NCBI GenBank assembly: GCA_007127625.1
Contig: SKYZ01000201.1
Coordinates: 1 to 6,321 of the forward strand
Origin: Aquisalimonas sp.
Lineage (GTDB): Bacteria > Pseudomonadota > Gammaproteobacteria > Nitrococcales > Aquisalimonadaceae
DNA: 6,321 nucleotides
Direction: 5' to 3'
Below, one piece after another: positions 1-6,321 of this stretch. The stretch's first letter is position 1. Each line of letters begins with the position of its first letter. The notes beneath the pieces are model-generated. The model was not told where the DNA came from. It saw nothing but the letters and a program-made list of their open reading frames with translations, and ran no database searches. The translations under genes were made by a program, and so were the position numbers.

Positions 1-649
1 CACGCATCTGCAGGAACCAGTTGCCGGCCGCACCGCCGCTGACCACCTGGATGACCTTGTCCATGTCCAGGCCGGAGGCCTGGCCGAAGGCCAGGGCCTC
101 AGTGACGGCCTGGTTGATGCCTGCGGCCATGATCTGGTTCACCGCCTTGGTGGCCTGGCCGGAGCCGATCTCGCCCATGTGCGTGGCACTCTTGCCCATG
201 GCGTCGAAGGCGGGCTGCAGGCGGCTGAATACGTCCGGATCGCCGCCCACCATGAACACCAGCTGACCATTCTGGGCGCCTTCCTTGCCGCCGGAGACGG
301 GGGCATCCAGGAACTCGACGCCGGAGGTGGCGAGCTTCGCGGCGGCCTGTTTGGCCGTGTCCACGGCGATGGTGGAGGTGTCCACGACGGTCTTGCCCGA
401 CGCCAGCCCCGGGGCCATGGCGTCCATGACCGCGAGAACGTCCTCGTCGCGGGAGACGCAGGTAATGACCACGTCGCACGCCTCGGCCAGGGCGGCCGGG
501 CTGTCGGTGGCCTGGACCTCCAGTTCCCGGGCGATCTCCTGCGCCCGCTCGGGGGTGCGATTCCACACCGCGGCGAGCAATCCCGCCTTGTGCAGGTTTC
601 TGGCCATGCCGGAACCCATGGCTCCCATTCCGATGACGCCTGCTTTCAT
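1..649 (-). CDS. NAD(P)-dependent beta-hydroxyacid dehydrogenase (3-hydroxyisobutyrate dehydrogenase / tartronate semialdehyde reductase family), 3'-truncated
   Basis: The first 216 residues are present and the C-terminal quarter lies beyond the left edge (family proteins are about 290-300 residues). Seen: an N-terminal Rossmann dinucleotide loop GMGAMGSGM at residues 7-15; strand 2 ending in WNRTPERA (29-36), where Arg31 in place of an Asp suggests NADP(H) preference; the family motif DAPVSGG (115-121); and the catalytic-lysine motif GSGQATKAVNQ (162-172) with Lys168, close to the KLANQ form of E. coli GarR as I recall it. The enzyme would reversibly reduce a small semialdehyde or 2-hydroxy-3-oxo acid in the cytoplasm; the substrate cannot be read from sequence (tartronate, succinic or methylmalonate semialdehyde, or glyoxylate are all possible). 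The start at 649 is supported by AGGAG at 658-662, 8 nt upstream. It begins 21 nt after the speA stop on the same strand, so the two genes are probably cotranscribed. Confidence 0.9.
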   Translation of the reverse strand, partial: MKAGVIGMGAMGSGMARNLHKAGLLAAVWNRTPERAQEIARELEVQATDSPAALAEACDVVITCVSRDEDVLAVMDAMAPGLASGKTVVDTSTIAVDTAKQAAAKLATSGVEFLDAPVSGGKEGAQNGQLVFMVGGDPDVFSRLQPAFDAMGKSATHMGEIGSGQATKAVNQIMAAGINQAVTEALAFGQASGLDMDKVIQVVSGGAAGNWFLQMR

Positions 650-670
650 GGTGTGTGCTCCTCTCTCTGA

Positions 671-2548
671 TTAGTCCTCAAGATAGGTATAGCCGCCCAG
701 CCCCGCCTCCAGGAGCTGCAGGCACGCCCTGCGCTGTTCGGCGTCCAGGCCGGCGGCCGCGACCTTGTCCTGGTACGCCTGCATCAGGCTCTCCCGGCGG
801 AAGTGGACGTAGCGCAGCACGTCTTCCACCGTGTCCCCGGGCACCGCGTCGCTGAGCCGGAAGCCGTCGCCGTCCTGGTGGACGTTGATGGCCGCGGTAT
901 CGCCGAACAGGTTGTGCATGTCCCCCAGGATCTCCTGGTACGCCCCCACCAGGAAAATGCCCAGCCGATACGGCTCCCCGGGCCGGTACGGCGGCAGGGG
1001 CAGGGTGCTCTCCACACCCTCGCCATCCACGTAGTACTGCACGCTGCCGTCGGAGTCGCAGGTGAGGTCCTGCAGCACGGCGCGGGCGGTGGGTCGCTGC
1101 TCCAGGCCCTGCAGGGGCAGGACCGGAAACACCTGGTCGATGGCCCAGACGTCGGGCATGGACTGGAAAATGGAGAGATTGCAGAAGAGCTTGTCCGCCA
1201 GCTTCTCGTTGAGGTCGTCCAGCACCTCGCGATGGTTGCGCGCCGCCGGGTTGAGCTCATCGCGCACCTGATGGCAGATGGCGGTGTAGTACTCCTCCGC
1301 CCGCGCCCGCTGACGCAGACCCAGAACGCCGTGGGTGTACATGGCCTGGGCCTCCTGCAGGCCGTTGACGGCGTCGTGGTAGCGCTCGATGGGCGAGCGG
1401 GAGACCTCGCTCAGGGTCTGCCAGAGATCGTGCAGGATCTGGGGGTCGTCCGCCAGGGGCGGGGCGGGCTGGTCGCTAGCACCGTTGTCGTGGTCGATGA
1501 CGTTGGTCAGCAGCACGGCGTGGTGGGCGGTGAGCGCGCGCCCGGATTCGGAGATGATATCGGGATGGGGCAGGTCACGCTCGGCGCAGATCTCGGTGAG
1601 CGCGTGGACCACGTTGCCCGCGTACTCGCCGAGGCTGTAGTTCATGGAGCAGAAGTTGCGCGAGCGGGTGCCCTCGTAGTCCACCCCCAGGCCCCCGCCC
1701 ACGTCCATGGTGGTCACCGGAATGCCCATGGCGCGCAGTTCTGCGTAGTAGCGCGCCGCCTCGCGCATGCCGCGGCGGATGTCGCGCACGTTGGGGATCT
1801 GGGAACCCAGGTGGAAGTGCAGCAGCCCCAGGCTGTCGCCCATCCCTTCGGCCTGCAGCCGCTCCACCACCGCCAGCGCCTGGGAGGCACTCAGGCCGAA
1901 CTTGGACTTCTCGCCACCGGTGTTCTGCCACTTGCCGGCACCGATGGACGCCAGACGCACGCGCATGCCCAGACGCGGCGCGAGGCCCAGCCGGCGGGAT
2001 TCACTCACTACCAGATCCACCTCGCTGCGCTTTTCCATGACGATGCGCACGTCCAGGCCGAGCTGCTGGCCGAGCAGGGCCAGGCGCACGTATTCCCGGT
2101 CCTTGTAACCGTTGCAGATGATGGTGCCACCCGGGGGTGCCAGGGCTAGCACGGCCATGAGTTCCGGCTTGCTGCCGGCCTCCAGGCCGACGCGCTCGCC
2201 GCCATGGTGCAGGATCTCCTCCACCACACGGCGCTGCTGATTCACCTTGATGGGATAAACGGCGGTATAACGGCCGCGGTACTCCTCGGCGGCCATGGCA
2301 GCCTGGAAGGCACCGCAGAGGCGGTCCACCCGGTCGTGGAGAATGTCGATGAAGCGCACCAGCACCGGCAGGGCGACGCCGGCGGCCTGCACGCGGTCGA
2401 CCAGGCCGGCCAGGTCGATGCCCGGCCCATCGGTGGTACCGCGGGGATGGACCACGACGCGGCCGGCGTCGTCGATATCGAAATAGCCGCTGCCCCAGTG
2501 CGCGGTGTTATAGAGATTGCGCGCCTGCTGGACGGTCCAGTCGCTCAT
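671..2548 (-). CDS. speA: Biosynthetic arginine decarboxylase (PLP-dependent, SpeA type)
   Basis: A 625-residue fold-III (alanine-racemase-like) decarboxylase that converts L-arginine to agmatine plus CO2, the first step of the ADC route to putrescine. It is recognised by long matches to remembered E. coli SpeA: YPIKVNQ with the PLP lysine at Lys101, GLEAGSK (121-127), CNGYKDREY (145-153), GEKSKFGL (212-219), LLHFHLGSQ (242-250), DVGGGLGVDYEGTRS (282-296), SESGRALTAHH (333-343), NLSIFQSMPDVWAIDQ (457-472), LTCDSDG (495-501, with the active-site cysteine Cys497), GAYQEILGDMHNLFGD (535-550) and the C-terminal GYTYLED. The frame stays open to 2605, but family homology begins at MSDWTVQQAR, and the 19 codons before it lie inside an inverted repeat and look non-coding. 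The start at 2548 is therefore preferred although it has only a weak, distant SD-like AGGG, buried in the leader stem at 2557-2638. The gene is intact, with a TAA stop. Confidence 0.97.
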   Translation of the reverse strand: MSDWTVQQARNLYNTAHWGSGYFDIDDAGRVVVHPRGTTDGPGIDLAGLVDRVQAAGVALPVLVRFIDILHDRVDRLCGAFQAAMAAEEYRGRYTAVYPIKVNQQRRVVEEILHHGGERVGLEAGSKPELMAVLALAPPGGTIICNGYKDREYVRLALLGQQLGLDVRIVMEKRSEVDLVVSESRRLGLAPRLGMRVRLASIGAGKWQNTGGEKSKFGLSASQALAVVERLQAEGMGDSLGLLHFHLGSQIPNVRDIRRGMREAARYYAELRAMGIPVTTMDVGGGLGVDYEGTRSRNFCSMNYSLGEYAGNVVHALTEICAERDLPHPDIISESGRALTAHHAVLLTNVIDHDNGASDQPAPPLADDPQILHDLWQTLSEVSRSPIERYHDAVNGLQEAQAMYTHGVLGLRQRARAEEYYTAICHQVRDELNPAARNHREVLDDLNEKLADKLFCNLSIFQSMPDVWAIDQVFPVLPLQGLEQRPTARAVLQDLTCDSDGSVQYYVDGEGVESTLPLPPYRPGEPYRLGIFLVGAYQEILGDMHNLFGDTAAINVHQDGDGFRLSDAVPGDTVEDVLRYVHFRRESLMQAYQDKVAAAGLDAEQRRACLQLLEAGLGGYTYLED

Positions 2549-2556
2549 GCGGTGCG

Positions 2557-2638
2557 GTACCCTGATGCGGTTGCGGAATGGCCTTTTCCCCGCAGGCGGC
2601 TGCACCCGGCCACCGCCTGCGGGGACGCATCAGGGTAC
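2557..2638 (-). promoter_or_regulatory. speA leader: nested inverted repeats forming a candidate cis-regulatory RNA structure
   Basis: Directly in front of speA. The outer arms GTACCCTGATGCG (2557-2569) and CGCATCAGGGTAC (2626-2638) are a perfect 13-bp inverted repeat. Nested inside are the perfect 12-bp arms CCCCGCAGGCGG (2588-2599) and CCGCCTGCGGGG (2613-2624). Read in the speA sense, the RNA would be: outer arm, one unpaired base, inner hairpin with a 13-nt loop, an 18-nt purine-rich one-sided bulge, closing outer arm, then 8 nt to the AUG. The closing arm contains AGGG, the only SD-like sequence before speA, so the fold should hinder initiation. The loop (TGGCC, 2608-2612) is complementary to the bulge (GGCCA, 2579-2583), but the four-nt linker across a 12-bp stem makes a pseudoknot sterically doubtful. 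No T-tract follows the stems in the minus sense, so it is not an ordinary intrinsic terminator for the upstream receptor gene. What it senses, if anything, is unknown. Confidence 0.6.
2588..2624. repeat. GC-rich perfect inverted repeat (inner hairpin of the speA leader)
   Basis: Twelve-bp perfect arms (2588-2599 and 2613-2624) separated by 13 nt; 11 of the 12 pairs are G-C. It is flanked in the minus sense by AAAA rather than a U-run. It could slow or stall transcription coming out of the chemoreceptor gene, stabilise an mRNA 3' end, or serve as the apical hairpin of the larger leader structure. The symmetry is directly visible; the function is inferred. Confidence 0.75.
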
Positions 2639-2660
2639 TAACCTTTCCTCGCCGAAACCA

Positions 2661-4799
2661 TCACGTCCGGAAACGCCCTGCCATTTCACGCAGCTCACCC
2701 GCCAGGCGTGCCAGCTCCTCGTTGGCCGCCACCACCTGGCTGTTGGACTCGGCGGTCTCACGGGCGATATCGCTGAGCCGGGTGATGCTCTCGTTAATGG
2801 TGTCCGCGGTGGCGCTCTGCTCCTCGGCCGCACTGGCGATCTGGGTATTCATGTCCGAGATCTCGCTGACCGTGGTGCTGAGGGTTTCCAGCGCCGCACC
2901 GGCCTCGCCGGCCTGGGTGACGCTATGCTCGGCCTGCTGGCGGCTCTCCTGCATCACCTGCACGCCCTCGTCGGCACCTCCCTGCAACTTCTCGATCATC
3001 TCCTCGATCTCGCGGGCAGAGGACTGCACGCGACTGGCCAGGGTCCGCACCTCGTCCGCCACCACGGCAAAGCCGCGACCGTGATCGCCGGCCCGGGCGG
3101 CCTCGATGGCCGCGTTCAGGGCCAGCAGGTTGGTCTGCTCGGAAACCTCCTGGATCACCGACAGCACCTTGGTGATGCCGTCGCTCTGACCCTTGAGATC
3201 GCCGATCACCTTCACGGCGCGCTCCACCGCCTCGGACAGGCGGTTGATGGAGCCCGTGGTCTCGTCCACCACCGCCTTGCCGTGACTGGCGGCGTCGCGA
3301 CCGTTGTTGGCCAGCTCCGCGGCGTGCTGGGTGTTGCGCGCCACTTCCTGGACGGTATTGGCCATTTCGTTGACCGCCGCCGCCACCTCCTCGGTCTCGC
3401 CCTGCTGGCGGGTTCCGGCGTCGCGACTGGCCTGGCTCAGCTCCTCCAGCCGCGACGACTGCTGCTGCACGCCATCGGCGGTCTCGACGATACTGCGGAT
3501 CATGCCCTGGAACGTCTCCATCATGGCGTTGAAGGCATCCGCGGTCCGGCCCAGCTCGTCGTCGCGACCGGTGTGGATACGCATACTGAGGTCGCCGGTC
3601 TGGCTGGCGGCGCCGCCCATGCTCTCCATCTGCCGACGCATCTGACCCAGGGGCTTGAGCACGCGCTGGATGGTGCGCAGGCCGAACACGGCGAGCAACC
3701 CGATCACCGCCAGGGTGACGATGATGATGGTGTTCCTGCCCGCATCCGCGGCGGTCTGGGCGGCCGAGGCCGCCTCCGCCGCCTCCGCGGTGACGTGTTC
3801 CTCGAGATCCTGGATAGCGCCGCGCATCTCGGCCGTGGCACTGCGCACGGCAGCCAGGGCTTCGGCCTGCTCACCCTCCAGGGCGAGTTGCTGGTGGCGC
3901 AGATCGTAGACGGAGGTGTCGTCGTTCACCATCAGATCACCAAGCTCGGTGACGATGTCGTACAGATGGCCTGCCTGCTCGCGTTGCTGGGAATCGGCCC
4001 ACTCGGAATCCCGGATCGCGGCCGCCGAACGGGTCGCGAGACCGAGCTGCTGGTCGATCTCGTTGCGCCGCATGCTGTTGAGCATGAAGGGGTCGTTCAC
4101 CAACCGCAGGTCGCTGGCGAGACCGTTGAGCTCCGCCACCGCAATCCGGATATCGCCGCTCAGGCCCACCACGTCCAGACCACGCTGGATGAGTCCCTCG
4201 ACCAGCATGGGTGGCAACGCACGGACATCACCGCCGACAGCCTCGAGCTCCTGACGCAGATCCCGCTCCCGGCGCACCTGCCGCAGGGTCGCCTGCCCCG
4301 CCATGCGTTCGGCTTCCACCATGACTTCGCGGATGTGCTGGTCCATGGCTTCCACGCGATCCCGGATCCGTCCCAGCAGTTCCAGGTTCTCCCGGCGCGC
4401 TTCCTCCAGGCGGGAATCAGCCTCCACCAGGGAACCGTACCCCGCGTCCAGCTGCTCGGCGAGCTGCCGGGCACGGCCATCGCCGTCACCGACCCCGCCG
4501 AGATCGCCACGGGCGGACCGATAGGCCTGCTCCAGCTCCTCGACGGAGGTTGCCTCCCCAAGCGCCTCGGCATTCGGCGCGGCGATCAGATCCGCATGGC
4601 GTTCGCCGAAGGCACCGAGCACGTTGCCCACCTCGGTGCGGGCCACCTGGTTGGGCATGATCTCGTCGAGAATGTAGTCCTGGGTGGCCACCAGGCGGGC
4701 GTTGGACAGCAGTGCCACGGCGGCCAGGACCAGTGCCGCGACAATGGCGGTACCAAACAGACCCAGCAGCATGGCGCGGATACTCATTTGCAGACGCAT
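2661..4799 (-). CDS. Methyl-accepting chemotaxis protein with large TorS-like helical periplasmic domain
   Basis: A 712-residue inner-membrane chemoreceptor that would signal through CheW/CheA. Seen in order: a short cytoplasmic N-terminus; TM1 about 10-32; a periplasmic region about 33-354, predicted almost wholly helical with a Gly/Asp-rich turn at 101-108; TM2 about 355-376; HAMP about 377-430; and a signalling coiled coil 440-712. The hairpin tip [32 protein letters not shown] spans 554-585 and EEQ at 659-661 is a likely methylation site. The arm from tip to C-terminus is about 14 residues longer than in E. coli Tsr by my count, fitting the 40-heptad class. There is no C-terminal NWETF-type CheR/CheB tether. 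Size and helix pattern of the periplasmic part resemble the TorS/HBM sensor, which suggests indirect sensing through the binding protein encoded 11 nt upstream. The start at 4799 has GAGGA 8 nt upstream; Met5 is an alternative. Receptor class is certain; ligand is unknown. Confidence 0.95.
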   Translation of the reverse strand: MRLQMSIRAMLLGLFGTAIVAALVLAAVALLSNARLVATQDYILDEIMPNQVARTEVGNVLGAFGERHADLIAAPNAEALGEATSVEELEQAYRSARGDLGGVGDGDGRARQLAEQLDAGYGSLVEADSRLEEARRENLELLGRIRDRVEAMDQHIREVMVEAERMAGQATLRQVRRERDLRQELEAVGGDVRALPPMLVEGLIQRGLDVVGLSGDIRIAVAELNGLASDLRLVNDPFMLNSMRRNEIDQQLGLATRSAAAIRDSEWADSQQREQAGHLYDIVTELGDLMVNDDTSVYDLRHQQLALEGEQAEALAAVRSATAEMRGAIQDLEEHVTAEAAEAASAAQTAADAGRNTIIIVTLAVIGLLAVFGLRTIQRVLKPLGQMRRQMESMGGAASQTGDLSMRIHTGRDDELGRTADAFNAMMETFQGMIRSIVETADGVQQQSSRLEELSQASRDAGTRQQGETEEVAAAVNEMANTVQEVARNTQHAAELANNGRDAASHGKAVVDETTGSINRLSEAVERAVKVIGDLKGQSDGITKVLSVIQEVSEQTNLLALNAAIEAARAGDHGRGFAVVADEVRTLASRVQSSAREIEEMIEKLQGGADEGVQVMQESRQQAEHSVTQAGEAGAALETLSTTVSEISDMNTQIASAAEEQSATADTINESITRLSDIARETAESNSQVVAANEELARLAGELREMAGRFRT

Positions 4800-4807
4800 G
4801 GCTTGAG

Positions 4808-4812
4808 TCCTC
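4808..4812 (-). promoter_or_regulatory. Ribosome binding site of the chemoreceptor, overlapping the binding-protein stop codon
   Basis: The minus-strand sequence TGAGGACTCAAGCC precedes the receptor ATG. The TGA stop of the binding-protein gene (4811-4813) shares bases with the GAGGA Shine-Dalgarno, which lies 8 nt before the ATG at 4799. This spacing supports 4799 over the internal Met5 (4787) as the start and suggests translational coupling of the two proteins. Confidence 0.7.
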
Positions 4813-5974
4813 AGTAAAGATCGGCCCAGTCGAGCAGAACGTACTCACCGTCGGTCAGGCGTGTTGGCCAGACGGTGTCGCTGGCCTGGTGGTCCCCGGA
4901 GCTCAGGGACAGCGTTTCACCCACCCCGATGTCGAACTCGCCCAGGGAGAGCAGACCGTCCACCACGGCCTCGCGGTCCGGGTCCTCACCCGCCTGCCGC
5001 AGCCCTTCGACGAAGGTGCGCGCGGCCAGGTAACCCTCCAGGGAGATGAAGTTCGGGGCCAGGTCACTGTCATGGGCCGCCAGGGCGTCGTGGTAATCAG
5101 CCACCGCCGGCAGATCCGCATCCAGGGGCGGCACCACCTGGGTGACCACGATGCCTTCGGCCATGTCCGGGTCCAGGGCGTCGCGCAGGGCGTGGCTGCC
5201 GACAAAGGACACCGCCAGGAAGACCGTGTCGGGCAGGTCCCAGTAGGCCTCCTCGATGAACTCGGCAATGGGCGCATAGGTGCCCACCATGATCACCGCC
5301 CGGGGCTCGGTGGGCGCCTCCAGGATGGTTGCCAGGCCGTGGTGGATGTTGGTGGTGCCACGGGTGTAACGACCGTGGGCCAGACGCTCCCGGTCGGGTA
5401 CATCGTGTGCCTCCAGCGCCGCCATGGCACCGGAATAGCCCGCGTCACCGAAACCGTCGTTCTGGGTGAAGAAGGCGATCTCCTCGGGCTCGACACCGGC
5501 TTCCAGCAGGCCGTCCACAATGGCCGCGGTCTCCTGGTGGTAGGAGGCGCGGAAGTTGATCACGTAGCGGTCCGGCGGATCCTGGCGCAGAACGCCGGCC
5601 CCGGTGAAGGCTCCGAACAGCAGGGTCTCTTCCTGGTTGTGAATGGGGATGGTCACGATGGCCGTGGGCGTGCCGACGTTGCCCACGGAGGCCAGGATAT
5701 CTTCCTCCCGGATCAGCTCCCGCGTCGCCGGAGCGGACTGCACGGGCTCGTACCGATCATCGCGAGTGATCAGACGCAGCTCCTGGCCGTTGATACCGCC
5801 GGCTGCATTGATCTCACCAAAGTGCGCCTCGATACCGGCCCGCATGCCCTCGCCAAGATCGGAGGCCGGCCCGGACATGGGCGCGACCATGCCGATGCGC
5901 AGCTCGGCCGACGCCAGTGACGGCAACAGGCAGCACACCGCCGCCAGCGCCCCCCAACGGTTTTTGACGATCAT
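4811..5974 (-). CDS. Periplasmic solute-binding protein, LivJ / Peripla_BP_6 type, likely chemoreceptor partner
   Basis: A 387-residue type-1 periplasmic binding protein. Residues 1-23 form a Sec signal peptide (Lys4/Arg6, hydrophobic core, ASA|E cleavage after Ala23); Cys14 and Cys15 are in the core but not in a lipobox, so a soluble periplasmic protein is expected. The mature protein opens with [40 protein letters not shown] (25-64), the standard start of this family. The hinge/ligand region carries GNVGTPTA (98-105), [11 protein letters not shown] (120-130) and [10 protein letters not shown] (140-149), followed by [15 protein letters not shown] (168-182). Family ligands include branched-chain amino acids, amides and urea; the ligand here cannot be assigned. 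No permease or ATPase gene is adjacent in the window, and the next gene is a chemoreceptor, so a sensory role is inferred, as for TorT with TorS. The start fits the signal peptide and has G-rich AGGGTGGGGGA (5980-5990) upstream. A sigma-28 promoter precedes it. Confidence 0.92.
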   Translation of the reverse strand: MIVKNRWGALAAVCCLLPSLASAELRIGMVAPMSGPASDLGEGMRAGIEAHFGEINAAGGINGQELRLITRDDRYEPVQSAPATRELIREEDILASVGNVGTPTAIVTIPIHNQEETLLFGAFTGAGVLRQDPPDRYVINFRASYHQETAAIVDGLLEAGVEPEEIAFFTQNDGFGDAGYSGAMAALEAHDVPDRERLAHGRYTRGTTNIHHGLATILEAPTEPRAVIMVGTYAPIAEFIEEAYWDLPDTVFLAVSFVGSHALRDALDPDMAEGIVVTQVVPPLDADLPAVADYHDALAAHDSDLAPNFISLEGYLAARTFVEGLRQAGEDPDREAVVDGLLSLGEFDIGVGETLSLSSGDHQASDTVWPTRLTDGEYVLLDWADLY

Positions 5975-6013
5975 CGTTGTCCCCCACCCTCGAAATCATG
6001 CTCTTTCCGGCAG

Positions 6014-6040
6014 TTATCGGCGGCACACCCCGTTTCATTA
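6014..6040 (-). promoter_or_regulatory. Sigma-28 (FliA) promoter for the binding protein-chemoreceptor operon
   Basis: On the minus strand the -10 element GCCGATAA (6021 down to 6014) matches the FliA consensus at all 8 positions. Eleven nt upstream is TAATGAAA (6040 down to 6033), giving TAAT-N15-GCCGATAA against the consensus TAAA-N15-GCCGATAA. Transcription would start around 6006-6009, leaving a leader of about 30-35 nt that includes the G-rich ribosome binding site. FliA control is the usual regulation of late flagellar and chemotaxis genes, so site and gene content agree. Confidence 0.8.
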
Positions 6041-6122
6041 GCCCGTTGGCGACAATGGACCGGTCAGCCCCCGCCGGGCGGCCTCTCAGGGTGATCGCCA
6101 ATTGCGGCAAGTGTCAGGGACA

Positions 6123-6150
6123 GACGGGATGCGAAACCGCCCATCCCGTC
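6123..6150. repeat. Perfect 9-bp inverted repeat in the divergent promoter region, possible operator
   Basis: Arms GACGGGATG (6123-6131) and CATCCCGTC (6142-6150) are separated by 10 nt. The element lies just upstream of the candidate speE -35 region, centred roughly 55 nt before the inferred speE start site, a position typical of an activator or repressor site. No U-run follows on either strand, so a terminator is unlikely. The regulator is unknown. Confidence 0.5.
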
Positions 6151-6156
6151 ACAAGG

Positions 6157-6185
6157 TGGCAACGTGGCAGGTCTTTGCGCATAAT
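6157..6185 (+). promoter_or_regulatory. Candidate sigma-70 promoter of speE
   Basis: CATAAT (6180-6185) matches five of six bases of the TATAAT -10 consensus. A 17-bp spacer places TGGCAA (6157-6162) at -35, which matches TTGACA at only three positions. The inferred start near 6192 would give a leader of about 33 nt. The -35 area overlaps two direct copies of GTGGCA (6156-6161 and 6164-6169). It is a moderate prediction, and the weak -35 suggests activator dependence if it is real. Confidence 0.4.
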
Positions 6186-6214
6186 CCCGCCCGATACGCC
6201 CGCACCCCACCACA

Positions 6215-6219
6215 GGGAG
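6215..6219 (+). promoter_or_regulatory. Ribosome binding site of speE
   Basis: AGGGAG (6214-6219) lies 5 nt before the ATG at 6225. It fixes the start of a gene that is only partly in the window and agrees with where family homology begins. Confidence 0.75.
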
Positions 6220-6224
6220 CTCCC

Positions 6225-6321
6225 ATGGCACTGGATGGCGAACACTGGTACAGCGAACCCTTCGGCGACGAGGGGGTCGCCTTCTCGCTGGAGATCACCG
6301 ACAAGCTGCACGAGGAGCAGA
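6225..6321 (+). CDS. speE: Polyamine aminopropyltransferase (spermidine synthase), N-terminal fragment
   Basis: Only 32 codons are inside the window; the gene continues past the right edge. The peptide reads MALDGEHWYSEPFGDEGVAF then SLEITDKLHEEQ. The pattern W-Y-x-E-x-F near the start followed by KLHEEQ is the typical N-terminal beta-strand region of bacterial SpeE (compare WYTE...KLHEEQTPFQ in other gammaproteobacteria, from memory). SpeE transfers an aminopropyl group from decarboxylated S-adenosylmethionine to putrescine, forming spermidine and methylthioadenosine in the cytoplasm. The active site is not in the fragment, so catalytic residues cannot be checked. It is divergent from the chemotaxis cassette and shares a 250-nt promoter region with it. 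Its presence on the far side of the cassette from speA makes a polyamine assignment more likely. Confidence 0.8.
   Translation, partial: MALDGEHWYSEPFGDEGVAFSLEITDKLHEEQ

Noticed and set aside
803..2149. A 448-codon open frame on the plus strand, antisense to speA
   Set aside because: It is a compositional shadow of speA (Val/His/Gly/Gln-rich, no motif); the speA reading is unambiguous.
2549..2605. Upstream in-frame start of speA at 2605 (19 extra residues)
   Set aside because: The extra codons lie within the inverted-repeat leader, encode an Arg/Pro-rich stretch unlike SpeA N-termini, and family homology starts at the Met encoded at 2548.
2557..2638. Intrinsic terminator after the chemoreceptor gene
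   Set aside because: The stems are strong, but in the minus sense they are followed by AAAAGG or CGCACC, not a T-tract. Transcription may still pause here, but the canonical signal is absent.
2557..2638. Miniature mobile element with 13-bp terminal inverted repeats
   Set aside because: No target-site duplication is visible around the outer arms. It remains possible, and a genome-wide copy count would settle it.
2517..4817. A 766-codon open frame on the plus strand, antisense to the chemoreceptor
   Set aside because: It is rich in His, Gly and Leu with no recognisable domain and runs exactly across a convincing MCP. Long antisense frames are expected opposite high-GC genes with GC-biased third positions.
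4712..5920. A 402-codon open frame on the plus strand, antisense to the binding protein
   Set aside because: It is a shadow frame with no domain or signal, and it conflicts with a strong Peripla_BP_6 gene with a signal peptide.
5921..5974. Lipoprotein signal in the binding protein because of the paired cysteines Cys14 and Cys15
   Set aside because: The residue before Cys14 is Val rather than Gly, Ala or Ser, and a clean ASA|E signal peptidase I site follows at residue 23.
6165..6178. Sigma-54-like TGGCAG...TTTGC before speE
   Set aside because: Only 9 nt separate the GG and GC dinucleotides where sigma-54 promoters need 10, and the flanking bases are poor.
6114..6311. A 65-codon minus-strand open frame over the speE start
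   Set aside because: It is antisense to the recognisable SpeE N-terminus and has no ribosome binding site or known similarity that I can see.

Overview
The window reads as chromosomal DNA from a high-GC, flagellated gammaproteobacterium. Acidic proteins and the style of the polyamine genes suggest something like the Ectothiorhodospiraceae, but that placement is inference. Coding density is high, no mobile elements, CRISPR arrays, rRNA or tRNA genes were seen, and no gene looks broken.

Layout from left to right: a 5'-complete but truncated NADP-type beta-hydroxyacid dehydrogenase (minus, 1-649); speA, biosynthetic arginine decarboxylase (minus, 671-2548); a 112-nt intercistronic region dominated by a large two-tier inverted repeat directly in front of speA (2557-2638); a methyl-accepting chemotaxis protein with a large helical periplasmic domain (minus, 2661-4799); a secreted periplasmic solute-binding protein of the LivJ/Peripla_BP_6 type (minus, 4811-5974); a 250-nt divergent promoter region; and the first 32 codons of speE, spermidine synthase (plus, 6225 to the window end).

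Two functional themes interlock. The outer genes are polyamine biosynthesis: SpeA makes agmatine from arginine and SpeE adds an aminopropyl group to putrescine. Between them sits a two-gene sensory cassette. Its binding-protein stop codon lies 11 nt from the chemoreceptor start, and it is preceded by a near-consensus sigma-28 (FliA) promoter (exact GCCGATAA -10 box and TAAT -35 core, 15 nt apart). No ABC permease or ATPase gene accompanies the binding protein in the window. It is therefore more likely a ligand-presenting partner of the chemoreceptor than a transporter part. The receptor's roughly 320-residue helical periplasmic region resembles the sensor domain of TorS, which is known to work with the periplasmic binding protein TorT.

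The most notable unexplained element is the speA leader: perfect 13-bp and 12-bp nested inverted repeats that would fold the speA mRNA into a long stem burying the only Shine-Dalgarno-like sequence. It is a candidate cis-regulatory RNA for polyamine synthesis.
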